Of a DNA stretch of 64,000 bases, positions 46,626 to 55,080 are shown piece by piece. The notes under the pieces were generated by a model, which saw only the letters and a list, made by a program, of their open reading frames with translations, made no database searches and was not told the origin of the DNA. Both the position numbers and the translations under genes were made by a program. Every line of letters starts with the position of its first letter. Position 1 is the stretch's first letter. The DNA lies in assembly GCA_001296005.1 (NCBI GenBank), contig LJHR01000009.1, forward strand, positions 248,001 to 312,000, in the 5' to 3' direction. Origin of the DNA: an alpha proteobacterium AAP38. Lineage in GTDB: Bacteria; Pseudomonadota; Alphaproteobacteria; Azospirillales; Azospirillaceae.

Positions 46626-47066
46626 GGCACGGCCCCACCTTTCCCCCTGCATGGCACCCAGATCAGGCCCGCACCCGATGGTCGCAGGGCGGCCCTGGCG
46701 AACGCTCCGAACGGAAGGGGTGTCGGGCCGGTTTTCCGGCGTTGGTGAAACAGGATGAAACAGAAAATAAAGATGCGTTCCATGAACTGTGGATAAGTTG
46801 GGGCTGTCCGGCCCTCATTTCGGAGGGCAGGCCAGGATCAGGGCACGGTTTGGGCGTTGATGGCGGTGAGCATAGCACGGGTGGGGGGAGAAGTCAGCGG
46901 TTGGGGCGGGGATTGGGTGGCAAAGGTGCCAACCCGCACTCCCTATCGTCATCCCGGCGAAGGCCGGGACCCAGCGTAAGGCGCGGTTAGCGCCGATATG
47001 AGTCATGTCGCAGCTATCGCTGCTCTTGCTGGGTCCCGGCTTTCGCCGGGAGGACGATGGGCGGTC
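46626..47066. other. Gene-free stretch upstream of rplY
   Basis: No convincing gene is found here. Frames on either strand are short and one (minus strand, 46815-47006) is mostly a translation of the palindromic repeat at 46947-47056. In particular, there is no toxin gene downstream of the antitoxin at 47067-47324. A hairpin GGGCTGTCCGGCCCTC-type region near 46801 is weak. Confidence 0.6.
46947..47056. repeat. Dispersed palindromic repeat (CGTCATCCCGGCGAAGGCCG type)
   Basis: The left arm 46947-46974 (CGTCATCCCGGCGA then AGGCCGGGACCCAG) is nearly the reverse complement of 47029-47056 (CTGGGTCCCGGCTT then TCGCCGGGAGGACG). About 54 bases lie between. Palindromes of this sequence type are common intergenic repeats in Alphaproteobacteria. 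It ends 10 bases from the antitoxin stop codon. Confidence 0.8.
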
Positions 47067-47324
47067 TTATGTGAGATCGACCGGGCGCACAGGGTCGGTA
47101 ATCCGCGCCGGCGCAAACTCAAAATCCGCTTCCGGCCCATCCTGCCGAAGGGCATCCAGCAGCAATGGCCCCCGTTCCCCCGTCAGACGCTTGTAAGCGT
47201 CATAGCGCAGCAAAACGTAGGCCGGCTTTCCCCGATCCGTGACGATCAAAGGCCCGTCGTCCGCAGCGCGCTTGGCCTTGCTGGGATTCTGGTTGAACTC
47301 ACGGCTGGGTATCATGCGGCCCAT
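47067..47324 (-). CDS. Phd/YefM-family antitoxin, orphan
   Basis: About 85 residues. The Phd/YefM fold is recognisable: IPSREFNQNPSKAKRAADDGPLIVTDRGKPAYVLLRYDAYKRLTG, then an acidic, Pro-rich C-terminus (residues 55-85) that would wrap a toxin. The usual toxin (RelE, Doc or VapC type) should follow on the minus strand, but only a palindromic repeat is there. A strong promoter with an overlapping palindrome lies upstream, as in autoregulated TA operons. ATG 47324 fits the family; an upstream in-frame start at 47354 would lie on the -10 box. Confidence 0.85.
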   Translation of the reverse strand: MGRMIPSREFNQNPSKAKRAADDGPLIVTDRGKPAYVLLRYDAYKRLTGERGPLLLDALRQDGPEADFEFAPARITDPVRPVDLT

Positions 47325-47345
47325 GGGGTGGGGTCCCGACGGTGG

Positions 47346-47382
47346 ATAATACAATTATACTACAAATTAAGAGGGTATGCAA
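47346..47382 (-). promoter_or_regulatory. Antitoxin promoter with overlapping operator
   Basis: On the minus strand, TTGCAT (47382 to 47377) and a perfect TATAAT (47359 to 47354) are 17 bases apart, a strong sigma-70 promoter. ATAAT (47346-47350) and ATTAT (47354-47358) form a small palindrome overlapping the -10 box, where a Phd/YefM antitoxin could bind to repress itself. The start codon lies about 30 bases downstream. Confidence 0.7.
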
Positions 47383-47558
47383 CGCAATCTAAGTAATTTG
47401 CCGGGGGTGTTCGTTTGATCAAGCTATGAACTTGTCTTTATTCTCGAGCAGCCAAGATGTCCTGATAGGTTTGGATGGCGTGATTTTTAATTGATTGATG
47501 AACTGTGCCATTTTTGTTATGTTGATGTAATATATTTGATTCTCTCGGTGACGCTCCC

Positions 47559-48296
47559 GTGATTAACGATATGAAAAATAAACACACATGGAAAAATACG
47601 GTATTTCCGGTTTTAGTTCTTGCTGATTCTGAATTTAAGCTTCTTGGGACGGCTTTTTCTATAACAGATAACGGCCTGTATCTGTGTGCTCGCCATGTTG
47701 TGCATGAGGTTGTGCAGCAAGGTGGCGTTCCAGTTATTTGTAATTTTATGAATGAAAATAACTATATAATGCGGCCTATTTTGAATGCAGTTTCTCATGA
47801 CACCGCAGATATTTGCGTGCTAGTTGGTCCAAATATGTCCCATCCTGAAAAGGGCCTTCTAAAAAATATTCCTTTAAAATTGAAATATACAGAACAAAAA
47901 ATTGGTTGCAATATATGGACTACATCCTATCCGGAAAGTAGCATTTACAAAGATGCTGGAAAAACAATTATGAGCTTCCTGCCCAACAAATATGAAGGAG
48001 TTCTTGAGGAATTTCATCCAATGGGCCGCGATCGTGTGATGCTTCCGTTTCCATGTTATAGGGGAACGGTAAAATTGTCTGGCGGGACAAGTGGGGGGCC
48101 GGTATTTAGTGAAACTTCAGAAGGTGTATTTGGTGTATGCCTGTCAAGTTTCTCCGGGCAAGAGGATGTAAGTTATTATGCGGATGTAAAATTGATAAGT
48201 TCTCTTGTGCTTCCAAATTGCGTTATTGCAGATAGTCCAGGGAAAAAGGTCAGAATAATTGACTTGATAAATAGAGGATTTATCCAGGTGTGTTAA
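47559..48296 (+). CDS. Standalone trypsin-like serine protease, AT-rich and probably acquired
   Basis: This 245-residue protein has no signal peptide or membrane segment, so it should be cytosolic. The chymotrypsin-fold triad is complete: His46 in LCARHVV, Asp84 in TADICVL, and Ser178 in GGTSGGPVF. No PDZ or partner domain is attached. Composition is very different from its neighbours: 62 G/C of 180 bases in 47821-48000, with many ATA, AAA and TTT codons. GTG 47559 or ATG 47571 may be the start. A weak promoter, GTGCCA-17-TAATAT, ends at 47533. It may degrade a host or invader protein; the substrate is unknown. Confidence 0.8.
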   Translation: MINDMKNKHTWKNTVFPVLVLADSEFKLLGTAFSITDNGLYLCARHVVHEVVQQGGVPVICNFMNENNYIMRPILNAVSHDTADICVLVGPNMSHPEKGLLKNIPLKLKYTEQKIGCNIWTTSYPESSIYKDAGKTIMSFLPNKYEGVLEEFHPMGRDRVMLPFPCYRGTVKLSGGTSGGPVFSETSEGVFGVCLSSFSGQEDVSYYADVKLISSLVLPNCVIADSPGKKVRIIDLINRGFIQVC

Positions 48297-48341
48297 TGAA
48301 TCAGTAGTCCGGAATGTAGGTAAATTGGAGTTATTTTGAGA

Positions 48342-48377
48342 GTGAGGAGACACGCCCTCACGGGCGTGCCCCCTCAC
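48342..48377. terminator. Hairpin between the protease and amidohydrolase genes
   Basis: CACGCCC (48351-48357) pairs with GGGCGTG (48362-48368) over a TCAC loop. An outer GTGAGG (48342-48347) pairs with CCTCAC (48372-48377). It lies between convergent genes, 46 bases after the protease stop. The outer stem is GC-rich unlike the protease gene, so it marks the right border of the AT-rich stretch. Confidence 0.6.
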
Positions 48378-48387
48378 CCCAAACTCC

Positions 48388-49689
48388 CTACCTCTTCAAA
48401 TACCGCTGCTCCAGCGCCCGCGCCCTGGTCTGCAACGATTGCTCGGCCCCATTCACGAACACCTTTTCCGCCAGGACCGTCGGTTCCAGCGGGTCACCGG
48501 CCCACAGGACCAAGTCTGCGGGTTTGCCGACCGCGACCACGCCCGCATCCTTCACCCCGAACAAGGCGGCGGGGCGGCTGGTGATGGCGGCCAGCGCCTT
48601 GTCGCGGGGCATGCCGTAGGCGACGGCGGTGCCGGCCTCAAACCGCACCTGATTGGCGTAATGGCCGTCGGCGGTCGATGTGATGATGACGTTGACGCCG
48701 GCCTTTTCCAGCAAGGCGGCGTTTTCCAGGCGCGCGCGCTGTATCTCGAACCGGTTGGGGATGTTGGTGGTGGGTTTCATGATGACGGGCACGCCCGCCG
48801 CCGCGATCTCACCCGCCACGATCCAGCCTTCCTCGGCCCCCAGCAGGACCAGTTTCAGCTTTTCTTCGCGTGCCAGGCGCAGGGCCAGGCGGATGTCGGC
48901 GGCGCGGGAGACGGCCAGGAACAGCGGGGCCTCGCCACGGGCCACGGGCAGCAGCGCCTCCAGATCGGCGCGCGACAGGCTGTAGTCGCGCGTGCCGCCC
49001 TGGTTGAAGGCGGCCTTGTTGGCGGCATAGTGGCGGGCGTCGTCCAGCGCTTCCTTCAGGATGGCGACGGACAGGCTGCGGCTGCCGCCTGCATTCTTGG
49101 CGGCACTTTCGCCAAAGGGCAGGGCCACGCCGATCCGGCTGCGCACCACGATATCTGGGGCGGCACCGGTATGGATGATGGCCGGCTGTCCATGGAACAG
49201 CGGCTCCTCCACATGGCCGGCGGTATCCGCCTCATGCGCGTGCGCCCCGTCGCCAAAGGCGGCGGCGGGCATGATCACGGCGCGGGTGACACCACCCAGA
49301 CGCGCCAGCGGCAGCAGGCTGCTGGCCGGGTTAACGGCGTAGGAGGGGTCATAGGCGACGGCAAAGTCCTTATTCTCGGCCTTGCTGTCATTGGTCTGTT
49401 CAACGGCGCTCACCTCCTCGATCCCGATATCGCTGCTGGATACGAACAGGCCGGGGGTGACGGTCTTGCCGGTTCCATCGATCACTGTCGCCCCGGCGGG
49501 CACGGCGGCCCCGGTGCCGGCGGCGGTGACGATGCCGTTCTGGATGACAATGGTGGCACCGGGCAGGGAGGCGCCGGTGCCGGTGACCAGGGTGGCCCCC
49601 TGGATGGCAATGGTCTGCGCACCCGCCGCCGCCGTCAGGGCCAGGGCGAAGGTGCTGCCCAACAGGGCCTTCTTCATCATGTTCATCAC
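48388..49689 (-). CDS. Amidohydrolase-family protein lacking the HxH metal motif
   Basis: This 433-residue protein has a signal peptide (KKALLGSTFALALTAAAGAQ). The amidohydrolase frame is clear: a composite beta domain with DGTGKTVTPGLF and the C-terminal VVAVGKPADLVLWAGDPLEP. Where active members have HxH after PGL, this one reads FVSSSDIG, so the first metal site is missing. It is probably non-hydrolytic or uses another chemistry. It overlaps the upstream amidohydrolase by four bases (ATGA), so both are made together and may form a heteromer. Confidence 0.88.
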   Translation of the reverse strand: MMNMMKKALLGSTFALALTAAAGAQTIAIQGATLVTGTGASLPGATIVIQNGIVTAAGTGAAVPAGATVIDGTGKTVTPGLFVSSSDIGIEEVSAVEQTNDSKAENKDFAVAYDPSYAVNPASSLLPLARLGGVTRAVIMPAAAFGDGAHAHEADTAGHVEEPLFHGQPAIIHTGAAPDIVVRSRIGVALPFGESAAKNAGGSRSLSVAILKEALDDARHYAANKAAFNQGGTRDYSLSRADLEALLPVARGEAPLFLAVSRAADIRLALRLAREEKLKLVLLGAEEGWIVAGEIAAAGVPVIMKPTTNIPNRFEIQRARLENAALLEKAGVNVIITSTADGHYANQVRFEAGTAVAYGMPRDKALAAITSRPAALFGVKDAGVVAVGKPADLVLWAGDPLEPTVLAEKVFVNGAEQSLQTRARALEQRYLKR

Positions 49690-51167
49690 TTCACCCCCGC
49701 CTTGAAGATATCGGCCCCGGACTGCCCCAGCTCAAAATCGGAGCGGGGTTCGGCGGGCGGATGGGCGCGGTCATGCATCAGCACGCCGTCAATATAGACC
49801 AGATCGGCCAGGGTATAGATGGAGAAGGGGTTGCCGTTCCAGACCACCACATCGGCCATCTTGCCGGGTTCCAGGGTGCCGGTCTTGTCCAGCACACCAA
49901 TGGCCTTGGCGGGATTGGCGGTGATCCAGGTGATCGCCTCCTCATCCTTGATATCCAGGCCCAGGTAACGACCCTCGGCCAGGGCCTGTGCTGTTTCCTT
50001 GTTCAGGTGCTGGATCAAGGTCTCGTCATCGGAATGGATGACGGCGCAGGCCCCGGCGGCATGGACGATGGCGGCATTGGCCGGCACGCCATCATAGCTT
50101 TCCATCTTGAAGCCCCACCAATGCGCCCAGGTGGCGATACAGGTGTCGCCTTCCTTCAACAGGTCGGGGATCTTGTACGCCTCTGTCGCGTGGTGGAAGG
50201 CCTTGATCGAATAGCCGAATTCCTTGGCGATATCGAGCATCACCGACATTTCATCGGCGCGGTAGCAATGGTTCTGGATCAGGATATCGCCGCGCAGGAC
50301 GCCGGCCAGCGTATCCAATTGCAGGTCGCGCTTGGGCGGATCGCCCGGCCCCTTGTCGCCGTCGCCGCCCTTCTTTGCCTTGTCGTAATAGGCGTCCCAT
50401 TTGCGGCGATATTCCGCCGCCTCGATCCAGGCCTTGCGATAGCCGGCCACGTTGGACATGCGGCTGGCAGGCGCGCGGCCCTTGCCGCCATAGACGCGCT
50501 TGGGATTCTCACCGCAGGCCATTTTCAGCCCATAGGGCGCGCCGGGGAACTTCATCTCCTGCACATTGCGGGCGGGCACATTCTTCAAGGTGACGCTGCG
50601 CCCGCCGAACAGGTTGGCGGAGCCGGGCAGGATCTGAAGCGTGGTGACGCCGCCGCGAAGCGCGCGTTCAAAGCCGGGGTCCTGCGGCCAGACGGAATGT
50701 TCGGACCAGACCTGGGCCGTGTTGGGGTCCGTCGCGTCATTGCCATCGGAATGGGCCTGCACCGCCGGGGCGGCATAGACACCCAGGTGGGAATGCATGT
50801 CGATGACGCCGGGCGTGATATAGCGGCCCGTGGCGTCCACGATGGTGGCACCGGCGGGCACGGGCAGGGCGGCGCCCACCGCCTCGATCTTGCCATCGCG
50901 CAGGATGACGGTGCCATTGTCGATGCGCTGTCCCGTGCCGGTCAGCAATGTCGCCCCGGTCAGCGCCACCAGACCGCTGGCCGCCGGCTTATACCGGCTG
51001 GGGAAGGGGTCGCGGTTGGCGGCGGGGTCCAGGCCCTGGGCCAGCCCCGCCTTGTCGTCGCCCTTGTTCTTGTCCTTGGATTGGTTGGCCGCCTGTCCCG
51101 TGGCACATCCAGCCAGCACCAAGGCCAGCCCCGCCACCATCCAGCGACCGGTCCGCGACCGCGCCAT
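49686..51167 (-). CDS. Lipoprotein amidohydrolase (imidazolonepropionase-like)
   Basis: About 493 residues. The N-terminus ends in a lipobox (LVLAGCAT), predicting a membrane-anchored lipoprotein. The metal motif HSH is intact in PGVIDMHSHLG; QNHCYRADE, FHHATEAYK and IHSDDET supply later ligands and a catalytic Asp. The C-terminal GTLEPGKMADVVVWNGNP is typical. Substrate unknown, perhaps a cyclic amide or dipeptide in the periplasm. ATG 51167 follows a G-rich ribosome site. It is coupled to a paralogue without HxH. Confidence 0.9.
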   Translation of the reverse strand: MARSRTGRWMVAGLALVLAGCATGQAANQSKDKNKGDDKAGLAQGLDPAANRDPFPSRYKPAASGLVALTGATLLTGTGQRIDNGTVILRDGKIEAVGAALPVPAGATIVDATGRYITPGVIDMHSHLGVYAAPAVQAHSDGNDATDPNTAQVWSEHSVWPQDPGFERALRGGVTTLQILPGSANLFGGRSVTLKNVPARNVQEMKFPGAPYGLKMACGENPKRVYGGKGRAPASRMSNVAGYRKAWIEAAEYRRKWDAYYDKAKKGGDGDKGPGDPPKRDLQLDTLAGVLRGDILIQNHCYRADEMSVMLDIAKEFGYSIKAFHHATEAYKIPDLLKEGDTCIATWAHWWGFKMESYDGVPANAAIVHAAGACAVIHSDDETLIQHLNKETAQALAEGRYLGLDIKDEEAITWITANPAKAIGVLDKTGTLEPGKMADVVVWNGNPFSIYTLADLVYIDGVLMHDRAHPPAEPRSDFELGQSGADIFKAGVK

Positions 51168-51289
51168 TGCCCCACCCCATTGTTGCCATTGAAACAATGG
51201 GGGTGAGTGTGGGGATGGTTTACCAGACAAGTCAACGGCTTGGGGTGTAACGGGATTGTAACGGAATGTGTTGGTCTGTGGCGGCGCGC

Positions 51290-51925
51290 TCACCCCACCA
51301 GCGCATCGCGCGCCAGATCCAGCATGGGCAGGAAGGCCGTATGCTCCTGTGCCCCAGCCAGCGCGTAGCGGCGGTCGAAAATATAACAGGGCACGGCCTG
51401 TACGCCCAATTGCCGGGCTGTGGTGTCGGCCCCCTTGATGGCGGCGCGGTCGGCCTCGCCGTCCAGATAATCGCGCGTCTCGTCGGCGTCCAACCCCTGT
51501 TCCACAGCGATGGCGACCAGCGTGTCCAGATCGCCGATATCCAGCCCGCGCTGAAAATGTGCCGCGAACAGGGCCATGGCGACCGGCGTGGCCTTGGCCC
51601 AGCGTTCGGCAAAGCGGATCAGGCGGTGGGCCTGCAATGTGCTGGGGATACGGCGGATCAGGTCCTGGCGCAGCATCAGACCTTCCCTGGCCGCTGCCTG
51701 TTCGACAACGGCGTGCATCTGCCGCACCCGTTCCGGACCGCCGAATTTCACCGTGAAATAGAGGTTGCGGTCCATGCCTTCCGCCGGCAGGTCGGGGTTC
51801 AACTGAAACGGCATCCAGCGCAGGTCAACGCGCACGCCCGGCCGTTCGGCCAGCGCCCGGTCCAGCCGCACCTTGCCCAGGAAACACCAGGGACAGATCA
51901 GGTCCGAATAAATCTCGATCAGCAT
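51290..51925 (-). CDS. DsbA-family oxidoreductase (FrnE-like)
   Basis: About 211 residues, cytosolic (no signal peptide). The N-terminal IEIYSDLICPWCFLGK has a CPWC redox motif, and GVQAVPCYIFDRRYALAGAQ carries the cis-proline loop. The helical insert with MPFQLNPDLP matches FrnE proteins, related to HCCA isomerases. It may reduce or isomerise disulfides, or act on a small substrate. ATG 51925 fits the family; the frame is open 34 codons upstream. Confidence 0.92.
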   Translation of the reverse strand: MLIEIYSDLICPWCFLGKVRLDRALAERPGVRVDLRWMPFQLNPDLPAEGMDRNLYFTVKFGGPERVRQMHAVVEQAAAREGLMLRQDLIRRIPSTLQAHRLIRFAERWAKATPVAMALFAAHFQRGLDIGDLDTLVAIAVEQGLDADETRDYLDGEADRAAIKGADTTARQLGVQAVPCYIFDRRYALAGAQEHTAFLPMLDLARDALVG

Positions 51926-52077
51926 GTCCGCCCCGATGCCCCCCTGCCACACCATCACCATAACCCGAAATGACGGGGTGGGCGAGGGGGCGGCACCGCG
52001 CAAGAGTCGTTGCGCCGTCAACCGCACGGGTCCATGCTGTTAAAAATTTGTGACGGTCCGGTGGGTGGGGACCCAGG

Positions 52078-52812
52078 ATGACAAAAATACTGACCGCACC
52101 GCAATTGGCATCCGCCTTTGTCGGCCACGCCACGCTGCTGCTTGCCGTCAACCTGACCCATGATCTGGACCCCGTGCTGGCAGGTTTCCTGTCGCATGAG
52201 GTGCCGGCGGCGGATGAATTGCTGGATGATCAAGTGCTGATCGGGCAGGTGATCCGCGCGCCGCGCGGCGATATGCGCCTAGAACGCACGCTCGCCTGGC
52301 TGGAACAGGTCTGGTTTAATCTGGCCGACCGGTCGGCGGTGCATCCCCTGGTTTGTCAGGAACTGGATGCGCGCCGCCATTCGCCGGTGATCTTCGATCT
52401 GGATGAAGGCCTGATCCGGGCCGCCAACCTGCTGGACCTGCTGGTGCGGCAATGTGCAGGGCTGAAGGATATGTCGGCCCTGGCCGGCATCCTGTCGCTG
52501 CTGCGCCAATGGCAGGGGGACCGGCGGCGCGAAACCCTGCTGGAACTGGAGCGGCGCTGTCTGCCGGCGCTGGAGGGGGATGATGGTACGCCCGCCGCCG
52601 AACAGGTGCGGCGCATCCGCTTCCTGGCCATGGAAGGTGCGTTGCCAGCGGATGAGTATCTGGGCCTGCATTTCGATCCGCAGGCGCTGCCCGACTGGGA
52701 CATGGCCGAACTGACCCGCCTGATCCGCACCCGCTACCCGCTGCTGCGCCGGTCGGATGTGGAAGCCATGGTTGCCGCCCGCACCCCGGTGGCGCGGGCG
52801 GCAGTGGCTTAG
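52078..52812 (+). CDS. Hypothetical protein, 244 residues
   Basis: I do not recognise this protein. It appears soluble and mostly helical, with acidic and Leu-rich stretches (ANLLDLLVRQCAGLKDMSALAGILSLLRQ; LELERRCLPALEG). No catalytic motif, signal peptide or membrane segment is evident. The start is ATG 52078. Composition matches neighbouring core genes. It is divergent from the DsbA-like gene and convergent with a SYLF gene. Confidence 0.65.
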   Translation: MTKILTAPQLASAFVGHATLLLAVNLTHDLDPVLAGFLSHEVPAADELLDDQVLIGQVIRAPRGDMRLERTLAWLEQVWFNLADRSAVHPLVCQELDARRHSPVIFDLDEGLIRAANLLDLLVRQCAGLKDMSALAGILSLLRQWQGDRRRETLLELERRCLPALEGDDGTPAAEQVRRIRFLAMEGALPADEYLGLHFDPQALPDWDMAELTRLIRTRYPLLRRSDVEAMVAARTPVARAAVA

Positions 52813-52816
52813 GTTT

Positions 52817-53491
52817 TTACTGCGCGCTCAGCGCCGTGGCCAGGGCCTGCGCCTCGGGCCGGTAGAAATGCCGGTCCACCAGGATGGCGCGGGGTTCGGT
52901 CTTCTGGCCGTAGAACTTGTCGTTGAATTCATTGCGCGGGGCGATGACAGAGCCTTCGACCGCCATGCCACCGAACAGGCCGCTGGTCTTGGCATAGACA
53001 TAGATATCCGCCGACAGGCCGACGCCATATGAGGCGCCGACGCCGGTGCCCAGTTCGCCGATGGCGACATTGGCGTCGGCCCCCAGCTTCACCTTGCGGT
53101 CGATCACGGCATCCAGACCCTTCTGGGTCATGATCACCATCATCATTTCCGACGCCTGCCCGCCGAATTGCAGACCGAAGCTGGCCTCTGCCAGGGTGTA
53201 GAAGGCGGGTCCGCTCCACGCCCCATCATCGCCGCGCGCCACCATCACGCCGGTGCCGCCGCCGCCGCCCACAAAGAAGCCGGCCTGGATGACATTGGGC
53301 AGAATCAGGACGGCGCGCGCCCTGCCTACCAGGGTCTTCAGATCCTTGTATTGCGGATCGGTCAGCAGGGTCAGCGCCGTGACCCGCGCCCGTTCCACCA
53401 TCAATTCGGGTTCCGTCAGGGCCTGGGCCGGGCGCACCAGGGCGGACACCGCCAGGGTCAGGCCGAACAGGGCCATCACGAAACGCTTCAT
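52817..53491 (-). CDS. Exported SYLF (YSC84) domain lipid-binding protein
   Basis: This 224-residue protein has a signal peptide ending near RPAQA. The SYLF domain fills the rest: ARAVLILPNVIQAGFFVGGGGGTGVMVARG, GLQFGGQASEMMMVIMT, GVGLSADIYVYAKTSGLFGGMAVEGSVI. In eukaryotes the domain binds phosphoinositides; bacterial members are exported and of unclear role. ATG 53491 opens with a typical MKRF signal start. Convergent with a hypothetical gene five bases away. Confidence 0.92.
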   Translation of the reverse strand: MKRFVMALFGLTLAVSALVRPAQALTEPELMVERARVTALTLLTDPQYKDLKTLVGRARAVLILPNVIQAGFFVGGGGGTGVMVARGDDGAWSGPAFYTLAEASFGLQFGGQASEMMMVIMTQKGLDAVIDRKVKLGADANVAIGELGTGVGASYGVGLSADIYVYAKTSGLFGGMAVEGSVIAPRNEFNDKFYGQKTEPRAILVDRHFYRPEAQALATALSAQ

Positions 53492-53542
53492 TTCTCCGCT
53501 CCCTTATCTCGCGAACATGATCTCAATGCCCGCAATGCCTAA

Positions 53543-54175
53543 TCAAAGCAAGCGGCCCCGACATGGCGGAATATTGGCACCGATAAGGCGCCATTGCCCG
53601 TCGCCATCGCCCAGGGCCAGATGGTCCATCCGGAACAGGTGCCAATGATCAACCGCCACTGACAGCACACCCGCCGGTGACAGGCCCAGCGCCAGCGCCA
53701 GGGCGGCGCGGATGGGGCCGGCATGGCCGACCATCACGATGTCGCGTCCGCGATGGGTCTGCGTCTCCCGCATCACCGCCGCCGATACCCGTCGGCACAG
53801 GTCCGCGAAGCTCTCACCGCCCGGCGGGGCGTTGCCGGCAGGGTCCTGCCAGAAGCGCTCCGCCATCTCCCGCTCGCTGTCCCAGATTTCGGCATGGGTG
53901 CGACCGTGCCATGATCCGAAATCCTGTTCGGTGAGGTCGGGCACACAAAGGGCGGGCTGATCGGGCGTCAATGCCGCCGCCGACCGCCCGCTGCGCGATA
54001 GGGGTGTGGTCAGACAGATGGCGTTGTCGGGCAACCAGGACCGCGCACCCTCAATTATTCCGGTATCGGAAAGATCGGCATCCGCATCCATCTGTCCGGC
54101 AATGGTGCCCGGCGGCAGGGACAGGGGCGCATGGCGCACCCACCACCAGCGGGTGACAGCGCCATCAACACTCAT
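53543..54175 (-). CDS. cobC: Histidine phosphatase, probably alpha-ribazole phosphatase (CobC-like)
   Basis: This 210-residue protein has the phosphohistidine motif RHAP near residue 14, GESFADL near 115 and GHAGPIR near 147. It overlaps cobS by four bases (ATGA). This coupling points to removal of the phosphate from alpha-ribazole phosphate before or after CobS in cobalamin nucleotide loop assembly. The fold alone fits many phosphatases, so the symbol rests on context. Confidence 0.75.
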   Translation of the reverse strand: MSVDGAVTRWWWVRHAPLSLPPGTIAGQMDADADLSDTGIIEGARSWLPDNAICLTTPLSRSGRSAAALTPDQPALCVPDLTEQDFGSWHGRTHAEIWDSEREMAERFWQDPAGNAPPGGESFADLCRRVSAAVMRETQTHRGRDIVMVGHAGPIRAALALALGLSPAGVLSVAVDHWHLFRMDHLALGDGDGQWRLIGANIPPCRGRLL

Positions 54176-54978
54176 GTCGAAGCCGGAATGACGGCTGCCA
54201 GGGCCAGAAGGAAGCCGATTTCGGCCATTTGCTGCCCGGCACCCAGCACATCACCCGTGACGCCGCCGATCTGCCTTTTCGACAGCCGCGCGACACCCCA
54301 GACGGCGGCAGCGGACACGGCCATGACCGACAGGCTGATCATGCCGGACGCCAGATGCAGCTTGTTCAGCGCGGTTGCGGCCAGAGTGAAGCCGATCAGC
54401 AGGGCGACCAGGGCGCGGGCGCTGTCGGGCCGTCCCTGATCCGCCGACACACCTTTCAGGCGCGCATCAGGCAGGGCCAGCTTCACCAGCGGCAGCAGCC
54501 CGCGTGAGAAGGCGTGCGCGCCGATCAAGGCCAGCGCCACCGTACGCGGGTCGGCCAGGGTTGCCATCACGCCGACACGGGCCAGCACCACCAGGATCAG
54601 GGCCATGGAACCATAGGTGCCCACCCGGCTGTCCTTCATGATGGACAGTTTGGCTTCCTTGTCCCGCCCGCCGCCGAATCCATCGGCGACATCGGCCAGC
54701 CCATCCTCATGCAGGGCGCCGGTGAGCCAGGTCAGGGCGGCAACGGTGACGATGGCCGCTAGTAGCGGTGCCAGACCCGCGAAATTCAGCGCCCAATACA
54801 GCATGCCGCCCGCCACACCGATCAGGCATCCCACGATGGGGAACCAGGAAAGGGCACGGCGGTTCAGGTCGTCCGGCCAGTCGCCCTTCCAGCGCAGAGG
54901 CAGGCGGGTCAAGAAGATGGTGGCCGCCATGAATTCCGCGAGCGGTTGGGGCCTGTGCTGCTTTGTTGCATCGCTCAT
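54172..54978 (-). CDS. cobS: Adenosylcobinamide-GDP ribazoletransferase
   Basis: This 268-residue inner-membrane enzyme joins GDP-cobinamide and alpha-ribazole to make cobalamin. Family signatures are TFLTRLP-like IFLTRLPLRWKGDW at the N-terminus and DGLADVADGFGGG near residue 90. GSMALILVVLAR follows. Several membrane segments are evident. The ATG 54978 start fits homologues. It lies divergently next to cobT, with 102 bases between; no cobalamin riboswitch was recognised there. Confidence 0.95.
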   Translation of the reverse strand: MSDATKQHRPQPLAEFMAATIFLTRLPLRWKGDWPDDLNRRALSWFPIVGCLIGVAGGMLYWALNFAGLAPLLAAIVTVAALTWLTGALHEDGLADVADGFGGGRDKEAKLSIMKDSRVGTYGSMALILVVLARVGVMATLADPRTVALALIGAHAFSRGLLPLVKLALPDARLKGVSADQGRPDSARALVALLIGFTLAATALNKLHLASGMISLSVMAVSAAAVWGVARLSKRQIGGVTGDVLGAGQQMAEIGFLLALAAVIPAST

Positions 54979-55080
54979 GACATCGGTATAGGCCAGTGTG
55001 GCTTTCACCGCCAGCACCGTTCCGGCACCCGCGCAGGGGGCCAGACGGTAACCATGATACAATCGCTTCAGGAACGTCCC

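Noticed and set aside
46815-47006. Small minus-strand frame as the missing toxin
   Set aside because: Its core is the translation of the dispersed palindrome, and it resembles no RelE, Doc or PIN toxin.
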